From the NCBI GenBank assembly GCA_039198225.1, contig JBCCTQ010000007.1, forward strand, positions 1 through 64,000: DNA of 64,000 nucleotides, read 5' to 3'. This DNA is from JASJAR01 sp039198225. Its GTDB lineage: Bacteria; Pseudomonadota; Alphaproteobacteria; Rhodobacterales; Rhodobacteraceae. The position numbers were made by a program, and so were the translations under genes. This document shows, piece after piece, positions 41,152-49,383 of the stretch. The notes beneath the pieces are model-generated. The model worked only from the letters and a program-made list of their open reading frames with translations. It was not told the origin of the DNA and ran no database searches. The stretch's first letter is position 1, and each line of letters starts with the position of its first letter.

Positions 41152-42129
41152 ATGGCGCATTCTTCTCCCAAAATCGAACTCCACCTCCATCTCGAAGGTG
41201 CGGCCCCGCCGGCCTTTATCCGCGGTCTCGCCCAAGAGAAATCGGTTGATATCGGCAAAATTTTCGACGCCGAGGGCCACTATCAATACAAAGATTTCTG
41301 GGATTTTTTGAGGGTCTATGAGGCGGCGACATCGGTTTTGACCACGCCAGACGACTTCCATCGTCTGACCCGGACGATATTGGCTGAAAGCGCCGAACAA
41401 GGTGTGATCTACACCGAAGCGTTCTTGTCGCCCGATTTTTGCGGCGGTCGCGATGTGGGGGCTTGGCGGGAATACCTCGCCGCCATCGTCGAAGCCGCCG
41501 ACGCCGCAGAGCGCCAAGACGGGATCGTCCTTCGCGGCATCATCACGGCCATTCGCCATTTCGGGCCGGAAAAGGCAAAGGAAACAGCTATTTGTGCGGC
41601 TGAGACAGCCGGAGACTGGATCGTCGGCTTTGGTATTGCTGGCGATGAGCGGGCCGGGGCGTTGGGCGAATTCGCATGGTCCTTCGATGCCGCGCGTGAG
41701 GCGGGGCTTCGGCTCACAGCCCATGCCGGCGAATGGGATGGACCGTCGAGCGTGATTGCGGCCTTGGACGATCTTGGGGTCGAGCGGATCGGCCACGGAG
41801 TACGGGCCATTGAGGATCCGGCCTTGGTCGAGCGCCTGGCGGAGAACGGCACGGTGCTTGAGGTTTGCCCGGGCTCGAATATCGCCCTCGGCGTTTATTC
41901 GGCCTGGCAAGACCACCCTATTGAGCGGCTCCGCGAAGCCGGGGTGAAAGTCACGGTATCGACCGACGACCCGCCGTTCTTCCACACAACCATGGGCGCC
42001 GAATATGAGCGGCTGGCCGAGACGTTTGGTTGGGACGAGGCGGCCTTTGACGGGATCGCCGATATAGCCGCGGCGGCTGCGTTTTCGCCCCGGGCGGGCG
42101 AAGCGCTGAAGGCGGCCCGCCACGCTTAG
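41152..42129 (+). CDS. add: Adenosine deaminase
   Basis: 325-residue zinc enzyme of the adenosine/AMP deaminase family. Zinc and catalytic motifs: KIELHLHLEG near residue 7, LTAHAGEWDGP near 195, RIGHGVRA near 220 and VSTDDPPFF near 278. It begins 8 bp after deoB, so it is in the same operon, extending pyrimidine nucleoside use to purines. Some members act on adenine instead; the length (325) and the TDDPPFF variant leave this open. Confidence 0.92.
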   Translation: MAHSSPKIELHLHLEGAAPPAFIRGLAQEKSVDIGKIFDAEGHYQYKDFWDFLRVYEAATSVLTTPDDFHRLTRTILAESAEQGVIYTEAFLSPDFCGGRDVGAWREYLAAIVEAADAAERQDGIVLRGIITAIRHFGPEKAKETAICAAETAGDWIVGFGIAGDERAGALGEFAWSFDAAREAGLRLTAHAGEWDGPSSVIAALDDLGVERIGHGVRAIEDPALVERLAENGTVLEVCPGSNIALGVYSAWQDHPIERLREAGVKVTVSTDDPPFFHTTMGAEYERLAETFGWDEAAFDGIADIAAAAAFSPRAGEALKAARHA

Positions 42130-42168
42130 GTTGGGCGATGGCTCCTGGGCAAAAAAAGGGAAGAAACC

Positions 42169-42192
42169 GGCTCCGGACGAAGATCCGGAGCC
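42169..42192. other. Perfect 9-bp hairpin between add and upp
   Basis: GGCTCCGGA, 6-base loop, TCCGGAGCC. No T-run follows on the + strand; on the - strand a T-run lies about 9 bases beyond the stem, too far for a standard terminator. It may mark the end of the add transcript or shape the upp leader. Confidence 0.5.
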
Positions 42193-42273
42193 TCCATGCG
42201 TGCCCGCCCCGCTTTACGCCGCCTTTGCCAAGCGCTAGCCCGGGTTTAGCCCAAACGAACGCCCGAGCGCCCG

Positions 42274-42912
42274 ATGATCCCCGAGACCCATTTCACCCTA
42301 GTCGATCACCCCCTTGTGCAGCACAAACTCTCGCTGATGCGCGACAAGGCCACCCCAACGGCGGTATTTCGCCAGCTTCTAAGAGAAATCTCGATGCTTT
42401 TGGCCTACGAGGTCACCCGGTCCTTGCCGATGACCACGCGCCCTGTGGAGACCCCGCTCAAGGCGATGGATGCGCCCATTCTCGCGGGCCAAAAGCTCGC
42501 CCTTGTTTCGATCCTGCGGGCGGGCAACGGGCTCCTTGACGGGATGCTTGACCTCATTCCCTCGGCGCGGGTCGGTTTTGTGGGGCTTTACCGAGACGAG
42601 GCGACCCTGAAACCGGTGCAGTATTACTGCAAGCTCCCCGATGGGCTTGGCCAGCGACTGACTATTGCGGTCGATCCAATGCTTGCGACGGGGAATTCCT
42701 CGGCAGCTGCGATCGATCTTCTGAAGGAGGCGGGGGCAAAGGACATCCGGTTTCTTTGCCTTTTGGCCGCTCCCGAAGGTGTCGCGCGAATGAAAGAGGC
42801 CCATCCCGACGTGCCCATCGTCACCGCTGCCCTCGATGAGGGGCTGAACGAGCTGGGCTACATCGTCCCCGGTCTCGGCGATGCCGGCGATAGGATGTTC
42901 GGCACGCAGTAA
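42274..42912 (+). CDS. upp: Uracil phosphoribosyltransferase
   Basis: 212-residue enzyme making UMP from uracil and PRPP. N-terminal VDHPLVQHKLSLMRDKATPT, LVSILRAGNGLLDGMLDLIP near residue 75, the PRPP loop VDPMLATGNSSAAA near 132 and the uracil-binding LNELGYIVPGLGDAGDR tail are all present. It completes salvage of the uracil released by Cdd and DeoA. A 144-bp gap containing a hairpin separates it from add, so it may be transcribed separately. Confidence 0.97.
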   Translation: MIPETHFTLVDHPLVQHKLSLMRDKATPTAVFRQLLREISMLLAYEVTRSLPMTTRPVETPLKAMDAPILAGQKLALVSILRAGNGLLDGMLDLIPSARVGFVGLYRDEATLKPVQYYCKLPDGLGQRLTIAVDPMLATGNSSAAAIDLLKEAGAKDIRFLCLLAAPEGVARMKEAHPDVPIVTAALDEGLNELGYIVPGLGDAGDRMFGTQ

Positions 42913-42919
42913 GCGCTCT

Positions 42920-43951
42920 TCAGCCTTCGCAGATCCCTTGGAGTGCGATCCACGCCCCGTCATCGATGGGCGGGTTGGCTGAAGAGACGGGCACCGGGTC
43001 GGCCTCGATAAGGCCAAGGACGGTTTCACCGGAAATGTCGCGCGCGTAGGCGTAAGGCGCTGCCGGAAGGCCAAGAGCGGCAAAGCGGGCCACTATCTCG
43101 GCATCGGCGGGCGCCGGAGGGCCCCCTTGGGCAAGGCGCGCCGCATGGGCGGCCAGGGCCCGGTCCGCCAGGCGCCCCGTCGACAGAAGCTGGCCCGCCT
43201 CAACGAGGGTCGCATCGTCGAGAAGCGCGCGGATGGGATCCCGCGCCTCCCCTTTGAGATCGGCTTCGACCAGATATCCGGCGGCTACGAAAGGCGTGTC
43301 ATGGTCTTCGACAATGCCCCGGCCGAGCAGGATCACCCCACCGGGCAGGGCTTTGGCCCCCACGAGCGCGTCGGGCATCACGCGCGCCATCCTTTCTGGC
43401 ACGACGCTGGCGGTCAGACGGTTGAGCGCCGCCTGGCCTTCCGGCGTGGCACATGGCGCACCGGCGATCCGCTCCATGTGGCGTAAGAGATCGGCGCCAA
43501 TCGCATCCCGGGCTGCTGGCGGCAGGATTGCCGCGGCCTGGTTCCGGATGGCCGATGGTGCCCAAAACGCTACGGCCGCCCCGAACGACAGAAGGACGGC
43601 GGCCACAATGCTGATCCGCAACTTCCCTGGTTTCGACCGGCCCTTGTTGACCGCCCGCCGGACCTTCTCGATGGCGTCGATCATCTCCTTATCGGCGATT
43701 TCCAACCGATCGGGCGCGTCCTTTGCGGGGCGATAAATGGCAGGGGCGACGCCAGGATTGACCCGGTCGAGCGCCGGAAGCGACCAATGGGCCAAGGCCA
43801 CATCCGCCATGTCTTTGACAGTGAGGGATGCCGAGCCGATGGCGACGACCACGTTCCGGCGCTGGTCGGATTTTCCCGGCCGCCAGATCCCCGCCGCTTC
43901 GAGGCGCTGGTATTCGTCGAGCGCGGTCACTCCGTCCCCCTGATCCCTCAT
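42920..43951 (-). CDS. Single-pass membrane protein resembling an M48 peptidase without HExxH
   Basis: 343-residue protein. The first 100 residues are cytoplasmic (RNVVVAIGSASLTVKDMADVALAHWSL), a transmembrane helix lies at about 117-135, and the rest is presumably periplasmic. The segment VGAKALPGGVILLGRGIVEDHD aligns by eye with the strand-turn of M48 peptidases that precedes their HExxH helix, but that helix reads FVAAGYLVEAD with no zinc motif. No catalytic role is therefore predicted. The open frame extends to 45073, but upstream sequence is antisense to the sulfotransferase; the ATG at 43951 is chosen. Convergent with upp, 7 bp away. Confidence 0.65.
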   Translation of the reverse strand: MRDQGDGVTALDEYQRLEAAGIWRPGKSDQRRNVVVAIGSASLTVKDMADVALAHWSLPALDRVNPGVAPAIYRPAKDAPDRLEIADKEMIDAIEKVRRAVNKGRSKPGKLRISIVAAVLLSFGAAVAFWAPSAIRNQAAAILPPAARDAIGADLLRHMERIAGAPCATPEGQAALNRLTASVVPERMARVMPDALVGAKALPGGVILLGRGIVEDHDTPFVAAGYLVEADLKGEARDPIRALLDDATLVEAGQLLSTGRLADRALAAHAARLAQGGPPAPADAEIVARFAALGLPAAPYAYARDISGETVLGLIEADPVPVSSANPPIDDGAWIALQGICEG

Positions 43952-44035
43952 TCGAACCCTAAAACCGGGGCCTTTCGGTTTCAACGGGGTCGGCCGGTCT
44001 GGTGACTGGAACAGAGAGGGCCTAGCTATGGCCCT

Positions 44036-44680
44036 ATGATCATCTCGCCCGGGCGCCGGTATATCTTTGTTCATATTCCAAAGACGGGTGGGACCTCCTT
44101 CGCGGCCGCGCTCGAAACCCGCGCGATGTCGGATGATCTGTTGATCGGGGACACACCGAAGGCGCGGCGCCGGAAGGGCCGGTTGAAAGGGCTTCAAACG
44201 GCGGGCCGACTTTGGAAACACAGCACCTTGGCCGACATTGACGGGATCCTGAGCCCGGAAGAGATCGCCAAACTTCAGGTCGTGACACTGGTTCGCAATC
44301 CGTGGGACAGGCTCGTGAGCTATTACGCTTGGGCTCGCGACGCGACCTTTGACCACCCCGTTGTCCGGGCGGCAAAGACGCTTGGCTTCGGGGAGTTTGT
44401 AGCCGACCCCGCCGTTGCCCAGGGGATCGAAGGGAGCCCTGCCGCCCAATACGTGACCGACCGGACGGGCCAGGAGCATCCCGCAATCTTTGCCCGGATC
44501 GAGTGCGCGGCCGACGACCTCCAGCCATTTTGGGATCATTTGGACTTCAGGCTCGACTTGCCCCGCCTTAACTTTTCCGACCGGCGGGCCAATTATCGCG
44601 ACTATTATGACGCCGCGACCCGTGCCCACGTGGCGGTGATCGCCTCTGCCGATATCGGCAGATTTGGCTATGAATTTTAG
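44036..44680 (+). CDS. Sulfotransferase-family protein
   Basis: 214-residue cytosolic protein of the sulfotransferase 2 group. The PAPS 5'-phosphosulfate loop FVHIPKTGGTSFAAAL is near residue 11 and the 3'-phosphate motif TLVRNPWDRLVSYY near 84. A C-terminal YRDYYD segment is typical of Rhodobacteraceae members. Acceptor unknown; such proteins often modify surface polysaccharides or exported proteins. The gene is divergent from the membrane protein at 42920-43951 and is followed by a Hint-domain gene. Confidence 0.88.
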   Translation: MIISPGRRYIFVHIPKTGGTSFAAALETRAMSDDLLIGDTPKARRRKGRLKGLQTAGRLWKHSTLADIDGILSPEEIAKLQVVTLVRNPWDRLVSYYAWARDATFDHPVVRAAKTLGFGEFVADPAVAQGIEGSPAAQYVTDRTGQEHPAIFARIECAADDLQPFWDHLDFRLDLPRLNFSDRRANYRDYYDAATRAHVAVIASADIGRFGYEF

Positions 44681-44783
44681 GCCTTTGTCCCAAATGTAAC
44701 ACAGGCTGGCCGACCGGGCGTCTGCCCAAATCGGCCGCGATCTTGCCATAATTCTGCCGAGATTGAGACCGTTAGTGGTCCGG

Positions 44784-45398
44784 ATGATTAACGGGCGGGG
44801 ATACCCATTCGATGTTGGTAACATGCGCGTAAGGCCGGACACGAGCAAACCTCTCGGCGACAACGCCGCGGCTGGGGCCGCCCGGCGGGCCCTGGGGATC
44901 GGTGGCTTGACCGCCGGGACCAACGTGTTGACTGGCGACGGCTGGTGTCCTGTCGAAGAGATCGGCATCGGGGACCGCGTGGTCTGCGATGACGGGTTTG
45001 GTCGCCCGGTTCTCCAGGTGCGGACCCGGACATTCGGCGCCGAGATCCGCTCGCTTTGGCCAAATGGCATCATCTATGTGCCGGACGGGGCATTGGGCCC
45101 GGCCGAGGCGTTCTATCTCTTGCCCGGCCAGCATGTGGTGCTCCGCCGCGAAGTCGCCCGGCGGATGTTTGATGACCCGACCCTTTTGATCCCCGCAGCC
45201 GCCCTTGTGGGCATCCGCGGCATATGCCGGGTCATGCCGGTGGACCTCTTGGAGGTGGTTGACCTCCGCTTTGCCGAAGCCTCGATCGTTGAATGTATGG
45301 GCGGCACGATGATGCGCTGCCCGGGCCTCGCGGCAAAAGCGAAACCGGCGACGCCTTTCCGCCGCCGGCGCGTTTACTCGCAGGCCGGCGCGGCCTAG
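44784..45398 (+). CDS. Hint-domain protein
   Basis: 204-residue protein with a Hedgehog/intein (Hint) domain of the Rhodobacteraceae type: GLTAGTNVLTGDGWCPVEEI near residue 48 (first Hint strand), IGDRVVCDDGFGRPVLQV, then FYLLPGQHVVLRREVA (conserved His) near 115. In related proteins the domain follows a start-of-intein cysteine; here the corresponding position is threonine (GTNVLT), so autoprocessing is doubtful. The ATG at 44784 is chosen over an upstream TTG. Its TAG stop overlaps the stop of the convergent fadJ-like gene. Confidence 0.83.
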   Translation: MINGRGYPFDVGNMRVRPDTSKPLGDNAAAGAARRALGIGGLTAGTNVLTGDGWCPVEEIGIGDRVVCDDGFGRPVLQVRTRTFGAEIRSLWPNGIIYVPDGALGPAEAFYLLPGQHVVLRREVARRMFDDPTLLIPAAALVGIRGICRVMPVDLLEVVDLRFAEASIVECMGGTMMRCPGLAAKAKPATPFRRRRVYSQAGAA

Positions 45399-47596
45399 GC
45401 CGCCGCTGCGACCGGGGCGAACCGGTCGTAGAAGGTCTCTCCGGACGCGGCCATTTCCTTCAAGAGTTGAGGTGCGGCGAACCGGTCCCCGTGCTTTTCG
45501 GCCAGGGCTTCGGTCATCTCGAGCGCTTTGCCAGCCCCGATCATGTCGAGCCAAGAAAAGGGCCCGCCCGACCAAGGTGCAAAGCCCCAACCGAGGATCG
45601 CCCCGACATCGCCTTCGCGAATGTCGGTGAGAACACCGTCTTCAAGGGCCCGGACCGCTTCAAGGACCTGGGCCAGGATCAGACGGTGCTGGACCTCCGT
45701 CAGGTCGGGTCCCTCCGCCGCTACCGGAAATTTCGCGCCGAGCCCCTCCCAGAGACCGGAGCGTTTGCCTTTTTCGTCATAGGCGTAAAAGCCCGCCTTG
45801 GCTTTCCGCCCCAACCGGCCTTCGTCGGCGAGCCAAAAGAGCACATCGTCGACGGCTCGGTCGGGATAGGCCTCGCCCATGGCGGCTTTGGTTGCTTTTG
45901 CGATGCGGACACCGAGATCGATCGAGGTCTCATCGACAAGTTGGAGTGGCCCCACGGGCATCCCCAAAAGGGCCGCCGCGTTCTCAATGAGGGCCGGGTT
46001 CACCCCTTCGCCCACCATGCGGATCCCTTCGTTGAGATAGGGGATGATGCAGCGATTGGCGTAGAAAAACCGCGCGTCGTTGACCACGATGGGGGTCTTT
46101 TTGATCTGGCGAACGAAATCGAGCGCCTTGGCAACAGCCCGGTCTCCGGTGGCCTTACCCTTGATGATCTCGACAAGGAGCATCTTGTCGACCGGAGAGA
46201 AGAAATGGATGCCTATAAACTGCTCTGCGTTCCCGCTGGCCTTCGCCAGTTCGGTGATCGGCAGCGTTGAGGTGTTGGTGGCAAAGATCACATCCGCCCC
46301 CGCGGCCGCTTCGGCGGCTTTGGTGACGTCGGCCTTCACGCCAGGGTCCTCGAACACAGCCTCGACGATGAGATCGGCGCCTTTTAGAGTTGCGTAATCG
46401 TTCGTCGCAGTGATGCGGGCCAGGGTCTTGGCCTTGGTCTCCTCAGTGACCTTTTTCCGGGTGATCCCCTTGTCGAGAATGCCTTCCGAATAGGCCTTAC
46501 CTTTTTCCGCTGCGGCCTGGTCCTGGTCGATCAAGACCACTTCGATCCCGGCTTTTGCCGCCACATAGGCAATGCCCGCACCCATCATCCCAGCGCCGAG
46601 CACCCCGACTTTCTTAACGCTCTGGTCGTTCATCGCGGGGCGGTTGGCGCCTTTTTCAAGGGCTTCCTTGTTGATGAACAGCGCCCGGATCATCGCTGAA
46701 GACGAGGGGTTCATCAGGATGTTGGTAAACCAGCGCGCCTCGATGCGAAGGGCGGTATCGAACGGCACCATGGCCCCTTCATAGGCAGCCGCCAGAAGCG
46801 CCTTTGCGGCCGGGTAGACACCCTTGGTTTTGCCGCCGACCATGGCCGAGGCCCCCGCGTATGTTTGGAACCCCTGGGGCGTGTAAGGGGCACCGCCGGG
46901 CATTTTGTAGCCCTTCGCATCCCAGGGTTTGACAATGTCGGCTTCTCCTGCCGAAAGCACCCATTCCTTGGCTTTTTCAAGGAGTTGATCGGCCGGAACC
47001 ACCTCGTCGATCAGCCCCGCCGCGGCAGCTTTTTTGGGCTCGAAGAGCCGTCCTTCCAAGAGCATCGGCGAGGCGGCCATCGCGCCCAATTTGCGGATCA
47101 GCCGGGTGGTGCCGCCCATGCCGGGAAAGATGCCGAGCATGATTTCGGGAAGCCCGATCTTGGCCTTCGGGTTGTCGGCGGCGATGATCCGGTGGCAGGC
47201 GAGCGGGACTTCCAATCCGATCCCGAGGGCCGTCCCCGGAAGGGCGCAAATGATCGGTTTGCCGCCTTTGTTTTTGTCGTCCATTCCGCCGCGTTCGACT
47301 TTCCGGAGGATCCCGTGGATCTCCATCAGTCCGTCGAACATGCCTTTTGCCGGGTTGTCGCCGGCGCGCTCTTTCATTTTCGCCAGAACGTTCAGATCCA
47401 TCCCGCCCGCGAATGTGCCGTCTTTGCCGGAGGTCAGGATAATGCCTTTGACGCCATCATCGGCCAGCGCTACGTCGACGAGTTTCTCCAGTTCGAAAAA
47501 CCCGGTCTCCGACATCACATTCATCGACTTTCCGGGCGTGTCCCAGAGAATGGTCGCGACACCGTCGCCGTCCTTAGTCATTGTAAATTCAGGCAT
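45395..47596 (-). CDS. 3-hydroxyacyl-CoA dehydrogenase / enoyl-CoA hydratase (FadJ/FadB-like)
   Basis: 733-residue bifunctional beta-oxidation enzyme. N-terminal crotonase domain (about 1-190), with GTFAGGMDLNVL and the oxyanion region ALPGTALGIGLEVPLACH, then the catalytic-glutamate region IGLPEIMLGIFPGMGGTTRL. The NAD-binding domain (about 315-495) has VGVLGAGMMGAGIAYVAA and ATNTSTLPIT with IGIHFFSPV, followed by a hydroxyacyl-CoA dehydrogenase C-terminal pair. The frame opens to 47995, but the ATG at 47596 follows GGAGGA and matches the family. Co-directional with the thiolase 61 bp upstream. Confidence 0.95.
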   Translation of the reverse strand: MPEFTMTKDGDGVATILWDTPGKSMNVMSETGFFELEKLVDVALADDGVKGIILTSGKDGTFAGGMDLNVLAKMKERAGDNPAKGMFDGLMEIHGILRKVERGGMDDKNKGGKPIICALPGTALGIGLEVPLACHRIIAADNPKAKIGLPEIMLGIFPGMGGTTRLIRKLGAMAASPMLLEGRLFEPKKAAAAGLIDEVVPADQLLEKAKEWVLSAGEADIVKPWDAKGYKMPGGAPYTPQGFQTYAGASAMVGGKTKGVYPAAKALLAAAYEGAMVPFDTALRIEARWFTNILMNPSSSAMIRALFINKEALEKGANRPAMNDQSVKKVGVLGAGMMGAGIAYVAAKAGIEVVLIDQDQAAAEKGKAYSEGILDKGITRKKVTEETKAKTLARITATNDYATLKGADLIVEAVFEDPGVKADVTKAAEAAAGADVIFATNTSTLPITELAKASGNAEQFIGIHFFSPVDKMLLVEIIKGKATGDRAVAKALDFVRQIKKTPIVVNDARFFYANRCIIPYLNEGIRMVGEGVNPALIENAAALLGMPVGPLQLVDETSIDLGVRIAKATKAAMGEAYPDRAVDDVLFWLADEGRLGRKAKAGFYAYDEKGKRSGLWEGLGAKFPVAAEGPDLTEVQHRLILAQVLEAVRALEDGVLTDIREGDVGAILGWGFAPWSGGPFSWLDMIGAGKALEMTEALAEKHGDRFAAPQLLKEMAASGETFYDRFAPVAAAA

Positions 47597-47657
47597 TTGG
47601 TCCTCCCCCGGAGCTCGTTCCGGTGTCTTTGAACAGGTTGGCGGATTGGCGCGGGGC

Positions 47658-48869
47658 TCAGACCCGCTCGATGATGGTGGCGGCCCCCATGCCGGAGGCG
47701 ACACAGAGTGTGGCAAGACCGATCTCTTTGTCGGCCCGTTCCATTTCGTCGAGAAGCGTCCCGATGATGATGGCACCAGAGGCGCCAAGGGGATGGCCCA
47801 TGGCGATGGCACCTCCGTTGACGTTGAGCTTGCCGTGGTCGACGTCAAAGGCCTGCATGAACCGCAAGACAACGGACGAAAACGCCTCGTTGACCTCGAA
47901 AAGGTCGATGTCGGAGATCGCCATCCCGCTATCGGCGAGGATTTTCTCGGTGGCCGGGACGGGGCCAGTGAGCATGATGGTCGGATCGGTGCCAATTTTC
48001 GCAGTCGCGCGGATCCGGGCGCGGGGTTTCAATCCGTTTTTCTCGCCAAACTCCTTCGAGCCCACGAGCACCGCCGCGGCGCCGTCAACAATTCCGGACG
48101 AGTTCCCCGCATGGTGGATATGGTTGATCTTCTCCAAATGGGGGTATTTGAGGATCGCCACCTGATCAAAACCCGGCATCACCTCGCCCATGTCTTTGAA
48201 GGAAGCTTTGAGGGCTCCGAGGGATTGCATGTCGGTGCCTGGGCGCATGAATTCGTCATTGTCGAGGATGGTGAGCCCGTTTTGGTCTTTGACCTCGACA
48301 ATGGAGTTCTCGAACCGGTTCTCGTCCCACGCGGCCTTGGCACGGTTTTGGGAGGCGACGGCAAACCCGTCTGCGTCATCGCGGCTGATGCCGTATTCAG
48401 TGGCGATGATGTCGGCGGAGATGCCTTGGGGGACGAAGTAGGTGTTCATCGCCAAGGTCGGATCGACCGCGATGGCCGCCCCGTCCGAACCCATCGGCAC
48501 GCGGCTCATACATTCGACACCGCCGGCAATGTACGCCTCGCCCGCCCCGCCACGGATCTGGTTGGCCGCGAGGTTGACCGCTTCCATGCCGGAAGCGCAG
48601 AAGCGATTTATCGAAAGGCCGGGGATCCTCTCGTCGAGATCTGAGCCGAGGACCGCAGAACGCGCCAGGCAGCCACCCTGTTCGGCGACTTGAGTTGCAT
48701 TGCCCCAGATCACGTCCTCGACCGCATGGCCTTCGAGATTGTTCCGGTCTTTAACGGCGTTGAGCATCTCGGTTGACAGGCGGACTGCGGTCACTTCGTG
48801 AAGGCTGCCGTCTTTCTTCCCTTTGCCTCTGGGGCTCCGGATCGCGTCGTAGATATAGGCGTCGGTCAT
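47658..48869 (-). CDS. Acetyl-CoA C-acyltransferase (thiolase)
   Basis: 403-residue thiolase ending the beta-oxidation cycle by thiolytic release of acetyl-CoA. Nucleophilic Cys in INRFCASGMEAVN near residue 91, the NEAFSSV motif near 340, GGAIAMGHPLGASGA with the catalytic His near 358 and the second Cys in LCVASGMGAATIIERV at the C-terminus. Length fits the FadA/FadI family. It lies between the fadJ-like gene and the acyl-CoA dehydrogenase, all on the - strand. Confidence 0.95.
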   Translation of the reverse strand: MTDAYIYDAIRSPRGKGKKDGSLHEVTAVRLSTEMLNAVKDRNNLEGHAVEDVIWGNATQVAEQGGCLARSAVLGSDLDERIPGLSINRFCASGMEAVNLAANQIRGGAGEAYIAGGVECMSRVPMGSDGAAIAVDPTLAMNTYFVPQGISADIIATEYGISRDDADGFAVASQNRAKAAWDENRFENSIVEVKDQNGLTILDNDEFMRPGTDMQSLGALKASFKDMGEVMPGFDQVAILKYPHLEKINHIHHAGNSSGIVDGAAAVLVGSKEFGEKNGLKPRARIRATAKIGTDPTIMLTGPVPATEKILADSGMAISDIDLFEVNEAFSSVVLRFMQAFDVDHGKLNVNGGAIAMGHPLGASGAIIIGTLLDEMERADKEIGLATLCVASGMGAATIIERV

Positions 48870-48918
48870 CGGTCGGGTCCTTATTTTGAGGCCGGAATGG
48901 GGGTTTCACACCCCCACA

Positions 48919-48949
48919 CCCCCGTGGAGTATTTGGGCCAGGATGAAGG
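48919..48949 (+). repeat. Dispersed palindromic element, copy
   Basis: CCCCGTGGAGTATTTGGGCC followed by AGGATGAAG. The first arm is degenerate (CCCGTGG in place of CCGGCGG), but the GGAGTATTT and CCAGGATGAAG blocks are intact. Opposite in orientation to the copy at 49111. Confidence 0.75.
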
Positions 48950-49110
48950 GACCGGTTTACCGGCCATTAACGTTAATCGGCTCTTTATCGGGTTGCGGTA
49001 CAGGCTGGAGAGCCGATGACCGCCCAGGGTGAAGCCCCGCGCACCGGGTCTCGTTTCGGTCCGGGAGTGGGGTGGAGCCGCCGGGCTTGAGGCTTGGCGC
49101 CACCCGGCCC

Positions 49111-49143
49111 CTTCATCCTGGCAAAAATACTCCCGCCGGAGGC
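49111..49143 (-). repeat. Dispersed palindromic element, copy
   Basis: CTTCATCCTGGCAAAAATAC followed by TCCCGCCGGAGGC: the inverse of the consensus, nearly perfect. It lies 28 bp after the stop of the small gene at 49171-49383. Confidence 0.85.
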
Positions 49144-49170
49144 GAACCTCCGCTCTCCGCACACGCGCCT

Positions 49171-49383
49171 TCACCGTTTCCGCGCCTCAAGCTCAGAATT
49201 GAATAGCCGCAGCCGGTGGGTGAGCGTTTCGCTGTCGGTGACGGAGTCGAAATTCTCAAAGAGAAACGAAAGCGCCTCGCCTTCCTCAAGGCCGGCCTCC
49301 TGCGCGAATTTCTTCAGCCGACGGTGGGCGTCCTCGGTGATCGCGATGGGCATGCGCCGGGTGAGGCGGAGCCGTTTGGGCAT
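49171..49383 (-). CDS. Small ribbon-helix-helix-like protein
   Basis: 70-residue basic protein. RRMPIAITEDAHRRLKKFAQEAGLEEGEALSFLFENF fits a short strand followed by two helices, the layout of CopG/Arc-type DNA-binding dimers; this is judged by eye only. The ATG at 49383 shares a base with the stop of the acyl-CoA dehydrogenase gene (TGATG), so the two are coupled. A local regulator of fatty acid genes is possible. Confidence 0.65.
   Translation of the reverse strand: MPKRLRLTRRMPIAITEDAHRRLKKFAQEAGLEEGEALSFLFENFDSVTDSETLTHRLRLFNSELEARKR

Larger units (their letters stand above)
48870..49170. other. Non-coding interval with two inverted palindromic elements
   Basis: 301 bp between the thiolase start and the small RHH-like gene. 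It contains two copies of the dispersed element in opposite orientation (48919-48949 and 49111-49143) bracketing about 160 bp, and the palindrome CATTAACGTTAATCG near 48965. No reading frame is convincing. The thiolase promoter or operon read-through must cross this region. Confidence 0.6.

Noticed and set aside
42169..42192. Hairpin as rho-independent terminator of add
   Set aside because: No T-run follows on the + strand, so it was recorded only as an inverted repeat.
43952..45073. N-terminal extension of the - strand gene at 42920 to a 717-residue protein
   Set aside because: The extension runs antisense to the sulfotransferase and Hint genes, both with family motifs, and ends at a good internal ATG at 43951.
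47597..47995. N-terminal extension of the FadJ-like gene into the thiolase gene
   Set aside because: The extra 133 residues are an out-of-frame reading of the thiolase C-terminus; the ATG at 47596 has a ribosome site and the family N-terminus.
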